A stretch of DNA of 12,123 nt, from contig CAMPHU010000143.1 of the NCBI GenBank assembly GCA_946886065.1, positions 1 to 12,123 on the forward strand. The letters run 5' to 3'. A program made the position numbers and the translations under genes. This document shows, piece by piece, positions 6,452 through 12,123 of the stretch. The number at the start of each line of letters is the position of its first letter. The stretch's first letter is position 1. The notes under the pieces were generated by a model that saw only the letters and a program-made list of their open reading frames with translations, ran no database searches and was not told the origin of the DNA. The DNA comes from an uncultured Massilia sp. (GTDB taxonomy: Bacteria; Pseudomonadota; Gammaproteobacteria; Burkholderiales; Burkholderiaceae).

Positions 6452-7837
6452 GTGAGCATGCCACCCAAGGTGCTCTGGGGCGAGGGGCTGTTCCTCCGCC
6501 CCCAGCACTTCCAGCAACAGGACCGCTACCATGAAGCCCGCCTGAACCAGACGGCGTGCGCGCTGCATCCCTACGCCTGGGGCGTGCGCAGGCTGGTGAT
6601 CGACCATGACGCGCTGCGCCACGACCTGTTGCGCATCGAAGAGGTGTCGCTGCTGTTCCCGGACGGCGAAGTGGTGCGCGCGCCGGACGGCGACACGCTG
6701 CCGCCGCAGGTGCGCCTGGGCGACCTGCCGCCGGACCTGCAGACGGTGACCTATCACGCCGCCCTGCCCTCCCTCAAGGCCCATGGCGACAACTGCGCGG
6801 TCGGCGAGGACCCCGGCGAGCTGCCGGGTATGCGTTACGCCCGCCATGAGCGCGAGACCCAGGACCTGTACACCCAGGCGGCCGAGGCGCCCGTGAGCTA
6901 CCTGCGCAAGGCGCTGCGCATGGTGCCCGACAGCGAAGCGCTGGAAGCCTTCGAGAGCTTTCCCCTGGTGCGCCTGCGCCGCGTGGCCACCGGCGGCTTC
7001 GAGCTCGATCCTTCCTTCATGCCGCCCTGCCTGGCGATCAATGCGGTGCCGGCGCTGCAGTCCGGCCTGGCTCGCCTGATGGAAAAGATGCTGGCCAGGG
7101 TGAATGCCTTGTATGGCCAGCTGCGCGAGCCGCGCCGCAACGTGGTCGAGATCCGCGGCGGCGACATGTCCTCGTTCTGGCTGCTGCACACCGCCAGTGC
7201 CGGCTATGCCGAGCTCTCGCATTTCTTCCAGCACCGCGAGCTGCATCCGGAACGCCTGTTCGCCGCGCTGCTGTCGCTCGCCGGCGGCCTGATGACCTAT
7301 TCGCGCTCGGTCAAGCTGGAAGACCTGCCCTCCTACGTGCATGCCGATCCGGGCCCGCAGTTCGCGCGCCTGGACGGCATCCTGCGCGAGCTGCTCGACA
7401 CCGTGATTTCGTCGCGCTACTTCGCGATCGCGCTGCGCCACGAGCGCAGCTCCTACTACCAGGGCCGGCTCGACTCGGGCAAGATCGACGCCCACACCAC
7501 GCTCTACCTGGCGGTGTCGGCCGACATGCCGGCGCTGCAGCTGGTGGAGGTGGTGCCGCTGCAGTTCAAGGTCGGCGCGCCCCAGGACGTCGACAAGTTC
7601 GTGCTGTCTGCCCTGCCGGGCGTGAGGCTGGTGCATGCGCCCCAGGTGCCGCCTGCGCTGCCGGTACGGCCGGATACGTATTACTTCGTGCTGGAGAACC
7701 GCGGCGCGCTGTATGACGCGATGCTCAAGTCCCAGGCGATCTCGATCTACGTGCCCAACGAAGGCAGCGGGAAAGGCAATGGAAGGGGCGGGGAAATCCG
7801 CGACCTGCACCTGGAACTGATGGCGGTGGCGGCATGA
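6452..7837 (+). CDS. tssK: TssK, T6SS baseplate-membrane complex adaptor
   Basis: A 461-residue protein that joins the baseplate to the cytoplasmic parts of TssL and TssM as a trimer of trimers. The opening VLWGEGLFLRPQHFQQQDRY is the hallmark of the family, and the C-terminal receptor-binding region ends with YYFVLENRGALYDAMLKSQAISIYVP (from about residue 410; quoted in part: LENRGALYDAML). Length is normal for TssK (about 440-460). The start is taken as GTG at 6452 because GAGG lies five bases upstream; ATG at 6458, two codons on, is the alternative and leaves the GAGG rather far away. The stop overlaps the tssL start by four bases (ATGA), indicating translational coupling. Confidence 0.95.
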   Translation: MSMPPKVLWGEGLFLRPQHFQQQDRYHEARLNQTACALHPYAWGVRRLVIDHDALRHDLLRIEEVSLLFPDGEVVRAPDGDTLPPQVRLGDLPPDLQTVTYHAALPSLKAHGDNCAVGEDPGELPGMRYARHERETQDLYTQAAEAPVSYLRKALRMVPDSEALEAFESFPLVRLRRVATGGFELDPSFMPPCLAINAVPALQSGLARLMEKMLARVNALYGQLREPRRNVVEIRGGDMSSFWLLHTASAGYAELSHFFQHRELHPERLFAALLSLAGGLMTYSRSVKLEDLPSYVHADPGPQFARLDGILRELLDTVISSRYFAIALRHERSSYYQGRLDSGKIDAHTTLYLAVSADMPALQLVEVVPLQFKVGAPQDVDKFVLSALPGVRLVHAPQVPPALPVRPDTYYFVLENRGALYDAMLKSQAISIYVPNEGSGKGNGRGGEIRDLHLELMAVAA

Positions 7838-8586
7838 GCGCCTTCGTCGAGCGCCGCGCGGCGCCGCAACGCGCGCCCGGCCGTGTTCCGCGGCTGGTGG
7901 ATATCATGTACGAGGGTTTCTATGCCCTGTTCCTGCTCAAGAACGGCTGCGGGCCGCAGGACAAGGGCGCGTTCGCCGACAACATGACCCAGTTCCTGGC
8001 CGATGTCGACCGCAACGCCAAGGCCCAGGGGATTCCGGCCGACGACGTGACGGCGGCCAAGTACGCCTATTGCTCGGCGGTGGACGAGATCATCCTGGGA
8101 TCGAGCTACGAGGTGCGCGAAGCCTGGGAGACGCGCCCGCTGCAGCTGCGGGTGTTCGGCGACCAGCTGGCGGGGGAGCACTTCTTCCACCGGCTGGAGG
8201 ACCTGCGGGCCAGGGGCGCGGTGCACGTGGAGGCGCTGGAGGTCTTCCATATGTGCCTGCTGCTGGGCTTCCAGGGGCGCTACGCGCTGGATGGGCGGGA
8301 CAAGCTGGATTACCTGGTGGCCAGGCTGGGGGACGAGATCGCGCGCATGCGGGGACGCACGCGCGGGTTTGCGCCGCATGCGGAGCGGCCGGACGAGATC
8401 GTCAACCGGCTGCGCAGCGATCTGTCGCTGTGGGTGCTGATGGCGGTGTTGTCGCTGGCGGGACTGGGGGGGTATCTCGGGTTCCGGACGGTGCTCGCGC
8501 GCGATACCGGGCTGGCGATGGCGCAGTACAACGACCTGGTGAAGCTGCCGCCGAAGGCGGCGAATGTGACGATAACGCTGCCCTAG
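7834..8586 (+). CDS. tssL: TssL (DotU/IcmH-like), inner-membrane T6SS protein without OmpA domain
   Basis: A 250-residue DotU-family protein, tail-anchored in the inner membrane, which with TssM and TssJ forms the trans-envelope complex and contacts TssK in the cytoplasm. The N-terminal cytoplasmic domain shows LVDIMYEGFYALFLLKNG (from about residue 20), AKYAYCSAVDEIIL (about 69-82), LAGEHFFHRLEDL (about 112) and LEVFHMCLLLGFQGRYA (about 133), all typical. One transmembrane helix, LWVLMAVLSLAGLGGYLGF (about 199-217), lies close to the C-terminus, followed by some 30 periplasmic residues. There is no C-terminal OmpA/peptidoglycan-binding extension; a separate OmpA protein is encoded by the convergent gene. 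Last gene of the rightward operon. Confidence 0.95.
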   Translation: MSAFVERRAAPQRAPGRVPRLVDIMYEGFYALFLLKNGCGPQDKGAFADNMTQFLADVDRNAKAQGIPADDVTAAKYAYCSAVDEIILGSSYEVREAWETRPLQLRVFGDQLAGEHFFHRLEDLRARGAVHVEALEVFHMCLLLGFQGRYALDGRDKLDYLVARLGDEIARMRGRTRGFAPHAERPDEIVNRLRSDLSLWVLMAVLSLAGLGGYLGFRTVLARDTGLAMAQYNDLVKLPPKAANVTITLP

Positions 8587-8605
8587 AGTGCACCGCTGGC
8601 GCCTA

Positions 8606-8708
8606 TGACTCCCCGCGAAGGCGGGGCCCAAGTTTGCGCAAACATCGCTAGTCTCAAACGAAGGTGGTACGCGCCGAACTTAGGCCCCCGCCTGCGCGGG
8701 GGTGACGG
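8606..8708. repeat. Inverted pair of GC-rich palindromes (REP/REPIN-like) between convergent genes
   Basis: Two related palindromic units face each other in the gap between tssL and the OmpA gene. The left unit contains CCCCGC-GAAG-GCGGGG (8611-8626, 6-bp stem) followed by CCCAAGTTTGCGC; the right unit contains CCCCCGC-CTGC-GCGGGGG (8685-8702, 7-bp stem), preceded by GCGCCGAACTTAGG. Each unit is close to the reverse complement of the other over about 34 bases, with a spacer of about 30 bases (8640-8670), so the whole can also fold as one large imperfect stem. This fits repetitive extragenic palindromes that occur in many copies in bacterial genomes. Lying between converging genes, it may also help end transcription from both sides, although neither stem has a U-run. 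No gene is visible from 8587 to 8730. Confidence 0.75.
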
Positions 8709-8730
8709 TTTTACGGCTGATGGCTATGGA

Positions 8731-9498
8731 TTACTGCACCACCTTGAACTCGATCCTCCGGTTCCTCGCCTTCCCTTCCGCCGTCCGGTTGTCCGCCACC
8801 GGCCGGTCCGGCCCTTCTCCCGACACCGCGACCGACTCCTCGGCCACCCCATGCCCGACCACGTAGGCCTTGACCGCCTCCGCACGCGCCTGGCTGAGCG
8901 ACAGGTTGCTGGCCCTGGACCCGGAATTGTCCGTATGCCCGATCACCTCCACCTTGACGCCCTTCAGCTCGAGCATCGCCGCCGCCATCTGGTCCAGCAC
9001 CGCCATCCCCGCCGGCGTCAGGGCCGCCTTGCCCGATTCGAACTCGATGATCCGGTCGGCCAGCGCCTCGTCCAGCACGCTCTGCTGCGACACCGCCACC
9101 CGCAGCCCGTTGTTCACCGTATAGGTCGGATTCAGGCTGGCCGCGATGTCGCCGGCGATCTTCTGGCGCTGCGCCTCGCTCTCGACGTCGCCGCGCAGGC
9201 TGACCTTGTTGCCGTCCACCTTGAGCTGGCCGCCCTTGATCAGCTTGAGGTTCGGCCCCACCAGGCGCTGCACGTAGTCGTTCCAGTTGGCCGGCGCCGA
9301 TACGGTGCCGACCGACAGCTGGTCCACCACGCGCGAGGCGCCGTACAGCGTGCGCAGGCGCTCCAGCAAGGCCGCCTTGCTCGCCTCGTCGGTCACGGTG
9401 CCGCTCACCACCACAGGGGCCAGGTGCCGGCCCTCGTTCTGGCCCTGGGCCGGGCCGGCTGCCAGCGCCAGCAGCAGGAAGATGCGTTGAAGTCTCAC
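8731..9498 (-). CDS. OmpA-family peptidoglycan-binding protein with BON-like N-terminal region
   Basis: A 255-residue exported protein. Residues 1-20 form a signal peptide with probable cleavage near AQG; no lipobox Cys is seen, so the mature protein is likely periplasmic. Residues 27-133 look like two BON-type modules (VVVSGTVTDEASKAALLERL and KVSLRGDVESEAQRQKIAGD). Residues 134-255 are an OmpA C-terminal domain with the cell-wall-binding signature: IGHTDNSGSRASNLSLSQAR (about 186-205), including Asp190, and a final ARNRRIEF (244-251) with the conserved Arg. The start is GTG at 9498, overlapping the tagF stop (GTGA), with GGAGG six bases upstream. It probably anchors the secretion apparatus to peptidoglycan, replacing the OmpA domain fused to TssL in other systems; that role is inference. 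Confidence 0.88.
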   Translation of the reverse strand: MRLQRIFLLLALAAGPAQGQNEGRHLAPVVVSGTVTDEASKAALLERLRTLYGASRVVDQLSVGTVSAPANWNDYVQRLVGPNLKLIKGGQLKVDGNKVSLRGDVESEAQRQKIAGDIAASLNPTYTVNNGLRVAVSQQSVLDEALADRIIEFESGKAALTPAGMAVLDQMAAAMLELKGVKVEVIGHTDNSGSRASNLSLSQARAEAVKAYVVGHGVAEESVAVSGEGPDRPVADNRTAEGKARNRRIEFKVVQ

Positions 9499-10448
9499 GC
9501 CGCGCCTCCAATGAAGGTCTTCATGAACAATTCGCGCGCCAGGTAGAGCGGCAGGTCGGGCTGGGCCAGGTAGCTGGCCAGTTCGCGCACGTCGGTATCG
9601 AACCGGAGCTGCTCGTCGATCCAGCCGGTGTCGTCCAGCCGCACCTGCAGCTCGGCGCCGACCAGCGGGTCGATCATGGCGCGCAAGGTCTGCGCCAGCG
9701 CGCCGCAAAAGCCCACCACCAGCACCGGGCGCTCGTCCTGGCGGGTCAGGAACAAGGCCAGGTCGAAGCCCGAGCGGCGCAGGAAAGGCGCGATCAGTTC
9801 CAGCCACAAGGCCGCCACCACATGGCGCGATTCGAGCCCTCCCGGCAGCGGCAGCACCAGGCTCTTGTGCAGCTCGGCCGGCTGGCTGTGCATCACCGGC
9901 TGGAGCAGCAGGCCCAGCGCCAGCACCAGCAGCGCCATGCCGCAGCCGCCCAGCATCGCATCGAGCGAGTCGACCGTGCCCTCGGCCAGCAGGCGCGCCA
10001 GGCCGTCCTCGTCGCCCGGCACGATGACGCCGTCGGCGATCGCCTGCAGCCAGGGCGCCGGGTCGCTCGCGGCCAGCACCTTGGGACAGGTCTGCTCCAG
10101 GAACATCCACAGCGGCCCGAAGGCCAGCGGGCAGCGCGCCACGAAGGCCGAGGGATCGGCCACTTCCAGGGTGCGGGTGGCGAGGAAGGGAAAGCGCCGC
10201 CCCGACTGGTCGTGGCTCGGCAGCAGGTGGCCCGCCACCGCATGGCGGCGCGCCGGCCCGACCAGGGCGAAGCTGGCCGGCGCCATGGCGTCGTAGTCGA
10301 TGCGCCAGCGCGCGCTCGAGGTCAGCAAGGTCATCGCCTGCGCCAGCCATTGGTCGAGCATCCCGATCGCCGCCGTGTCCGGGGCCAGCTTGACGAAATC
10401 GGCGCGCGCCGGGATCTTGCCGAAGTAGCCGATCCGTTCGTTCCGCAT
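9495..10448 (-). CDS. tagF: TagF (ImpM family), post-translational T6SS regulator
   Basis: A 317-residue TagF/DUF2094 protein. The signature IGYFGKIPARADFV (residues 6-19) and the following RWRIDYD (about 48), GRRFPF (83-88) and FGPLWMFLEQ (110-119) segments identify it. In Pseudomonas and Agrobacterium, TagF represses T6SS assembly after translation, in part by binding Fha, independently of or alongside the threonine phosphorylation pathway. The N-terminal 160 residues are the known domain; residues 165-317 contain a hydrophobic stretch CGMALLVLALGLLLQ (169-183) and a mixed alpha/beta region I cannot assign. The ATG overlaps the tssM stop by one base (TGATG), and the 3' end overlaps the OmpA gene start by four bases. 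No ppkA, pppA or fha partner is visible in the window. Confidence 0.92.
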   Translation of the reverse strand: MRNERIGYFGKIPARADFVKLAPDTAAIGMLDQWLAQAMTLLTSSARWRIDYDAMAPASFALVGPARRHAVAGHLLPSHDQSGRRFPFLATRTLEVADPSAFVARCPLAFGPLWMFLEQTCPKVLAASDPAPWLQAIADGVIVPGDEDGLARLLAEGTVDSLDAMLGGCGMALLVLALGLLLQPVMHSQPAELHKSLVLPLPGGLESRHVVAALWLELIAPFLRRSGFDLALFLTRQDERPVLVVGFCGALAQTLRAMIDPLVGAELQVRLDDTGWIDEQLRFDTDVRELASYLAQPDLPLYLARELFMKTFIGGAA

Positions 10449-12123
10449 CACGGCACTCCGTCCAGGCTGGCGACGGCGGCTTCCGGCGTGGCCCGGCCGA
10501 CAATGGCCGGCGGCAGGCGCATGCCATGGAAGCCCTTGCTCGAGGCCTGTGCGCCGCCGCTGGAATCCGGGCTGCTGACGATCTTCAGGTCGACCGATAC
10601 CGCAGCCGCACTGGCCCCGTTCCCGGCCGCCCAGCGCAGTTCGAAGGACCCGTCGTCCTTGCGCCTGCGCTGGGCGGCGCCCACCATGCGCTTCAGGCCG
10701 AACTGCCCCGGTTCGTTGAACAGCTCCACCGTGCGCCCATCGAAGGTCACCGCCGTGATGCGCGCACCCGCCGCGCCTTGCGGCCCCGGATGCACCATGT
10801 TGGTCCAGGCCGGCGGAGTGTTCTTGTAGCGCAGCTGCTGGCCGTCGACCTCGATGGTGTATTCCAGCAGGCCGGGACCCGGCTTGGGCAGCAGCTGGAA
10901 CACGGTCTGATCCGCGGCGGCGGTCGCCACGCCGTTGCTCGACAGGGGCGCGACCCAGCCCGGGAAGGCCGCCACCGCCTGCGGTTCGAGCTTGATGCCG
11001 ATGTCCGCCCAGGTGCGCGCCGCCAGCACGTCGCCGCGCCGCACCACCAGCGGTCCCATGGAGGTGTTGACGAACTTGGCCACCGCGCCTTCGGGACCGA
11101 ACACCTGGCCGATTTCCGCCGGGCTGGCCTCCACCTTCGAGGCCGCGTCGAAGGGATACTTGTTCGCCAGGGTGCGCTGGAAGGGTTCGACCACCTGCGC
11201 CTGCCAGGTCTTGTTGATCTCGGCTTCGGACGGCAGCACGATCATGGCAAAGGTCTGGATCAGCGGCCGCACCAGCAGCGGCCGCAGGGCCGACTTCTGG
11301 CTGTCGCTCATCCCGGTCAGCATCTGCTCGTCGACATAGCGCAGCGCGTCGGCCAGCTCCGAGTCCTTGCCTTCCAGGGTCTGCTGCATGAACTGCTTGG
11401 CGCCAGGACCGGGATCCCCCTCGTTCTTCAGCCCGTTCAGGCGTGTGCGCAGGCGCGACAAGGCTTCCAGGTAGCCCTTCAGCGGCGACTTGTCCTGTTC
11501 CGTGGTCCCGACCAGGCGGGCCACGGCCGCGAACTCGCGCCCGACCGGCCCCGCCCCCGCCTGCTGCTGGGCCAGCAGCTGGGCCGGGTCGACCGCGTCG
11601 GCCAGGGTGCGGGCGTCCGACGGCGCCCGGCGCAGCACGACTTCCTTGAACCATTGGAGCACGCCGCGCTCGGTCTTGCCCATCTTGACCTGGACGCCGC
11701 CGGGGCTGTCCCAGGCCGTCTCCTGGTAGATGGTTTGCAGCAGCTTGGCGATCGGCGAGGTCTGCGGGTCGCCCAGGCGGTTCATGGCCTGCACGCTGCC
11801 CTCGAAACCCTTCAGGTCGGCGATCGCCACGCCCTGCACGAACTTCATCCACTCTTTCGCATAGTCGGCCTTGTACATGTCGATCAGGGCTTTCTGGATC
11901 TGCTCGGGGCTGCCCTCCAGGGTCAGGTCGTCCCTGGCGGCCGTCTTGAGCACCCAGTCGACGGTGTTCAGCTCTCGGTTCGAGGCTTCGCGGATCGCGC
12001 CGAGCACGAATTTTTCCCAGGCCGCGCGGGTGAAGGCGCCGCTCACCGCGTGGCTGCCGGCCACCAGGGCCTGGTCCTGCTCGCCCACGATGCGCGCCAC
12101 CGTCGCCGCCGGGAAGCGGGTCG
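10448..12123 (-). CDS. tssM: TssM (IcmF), C-terminal part (5' end outside window)
   Basis: The visible 557 residues are the periplasmic half of TssM, the large inner-membrane protein that spans the periplasm and binds TssJ; full-length proteins are about 1,150-1,300 residues, so the N-terminal membrane helices and cytoplasmic NTPase-like domain lie beyond the right edge. The frame is open to position 12123, so the GTG codon at 12100 is internal rather than a start. Recognisable are VSGAFTRAAWEKFVLGAI (near the visible N-terminus, an IcmF-family landmark), a long helical region, DFxR-type beta segments, and a C-terminal beta domain with VELFNEPGQFGLKRMV, VSVDLKIVSS and the typical late motif GFHGMRLP about 22 residues from the end. 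Its stop overlaps tagF (TGATG). Confidence 0.93.
   Translation of the reverse strand, partial: TRFPAATVARIVGEQDQALVAGSHAVSGAFTRAAWEKFVLGAIREASNRELNTVDWVLKTAARDDLTLEGSPEQIQKALIDMYKADYAKEWMKFVQGVAIADLKGFEGSVQAMNRLGDPQTSPIAKLLQTIYQETAWDSPGGVQVKMGKTERGVLQWFKEVVLRRAPSDARTLADAVDPAQLLAQQQAGAGPVGREFAAVARLVGTTEQDKSPLKGYLEALSRLRTRLNGLKNEGDPGPGAKQFMQQTLEGKDSELADALRYVDEQMLTGMSDSQKSALRPLLVRPLIQTFAMIVLPSEAEINKTWQAQVVEPFQRTLANKYPFDAASKVEASPAEIGQVFGPEGAVAKFVNTSMGPLVVRRGDVLAARTWADIGIKLEPQAVAAFPGWVAPLSSNGVATAAADQTVFQLLPKPGPGLLEYTIEVDGQQLRYKNTPPAWTNMVHPGPQGAAGARITAVTFDGRTVELFNEPGQFGLKRMVGAAQRRRKDDGSFELRWAAGNGASAAAVSVDLKIVSSPDSSGGAQASSKGFHGMRLPPAIVGRATPEAAVASLDGVP

Noticed and set aside
6419..7810. A 463-codon minus-strand open frame opposite tssK
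   Set aside because: TssK on the plus strand is unmistakable; the antisense product is rich in His, Arg and Gln with no recognisable features.
8605..8708. Palindrome pair as a CRISPR array
   Set aside because: Only two units, in inverted rather than direct orientation, each itself palindromic, and no cas gene nearby.
9499..10527. Long in-frame upstream extension of the OmpA gene across tagF and into tssM
   Set aside because: That stretch is an out-of-frame reading of tagF; the GTG at 9498 follows GGAGG and begins a good signal peptide.

Overview
The window is the core of a type VI secretion system (T6SS) locus from a high-GC Gram-negative bacterium. GC-rich codon use, the Burkholderiales-like gene set (a TPR lipoprotein beside tssB, a tssL without an OmpA domain, a separate OmpA protein and tagF) and the protein sequences suggest a betaproteobacterium, possibly Oxalobacteraceae such as Massilia. 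That taxonomic guess is inference; no rRNA or housekeeping gene is present. Every gene found is T6SS-related, and no effector, immunity gene, vgrG, PAAR, tssA, tssF or tssG lies inside the window.

Layout. Positions 1-5651, minus strand, form one operon read right to left: TPR lipoprotein, tssB, tssC, hcp (tssD), tssE, then tssH (clpV), which runs off the left edge. This block makes the contractile tail: the TssB/TssC sheath, the Hcp inner tube, the TssE baseplate wedge protein and the ClpV ATPase that recycles contracted sheath. An 11-bp stem hairpin sits between hcp and tssE. Positions 5652-5835 are the divergent intergenic region. Positions 5836-8586, plus strand, hold tssJ (outer-membrane lipoprotein), tssK (baseplate-membrane adaptor) and tssL (inner-membrane protein). 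Positions 8587-8730 are a convergent intergenic region carrying an inverted pair of GC-rich palindromes (REP/REPIN-like). Positions 8731-12123, minus strand, hold an OmpA-family peptidoglycan-binding protein, tagF and the C-terminal part of tssM, which enters from the right edge.

Together the genes cover the TssJ-TssL-TssM membrane complex, part of the baseplate (TssE, TssK), the tail and its recycling motor, plus three accessory proteins: the TPR lipoprotein, the OmpA protein and the post-translational regulator TagF. Tight spacing and stop/start overlaps (tssB-tssC, tssK-tssL, tssM-tagF, tagF-ompA) point to translational coupling. The main departures from a textbook cluster are that tssE runs straight into tssH with no tssF-tssG between them, and that tssM is on a transcript converging on tssJKL rather than next to tssL. 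I see no clearly new biological system; the accessory proteins and the two palindromic elements are the most worthwhile follow-ups.
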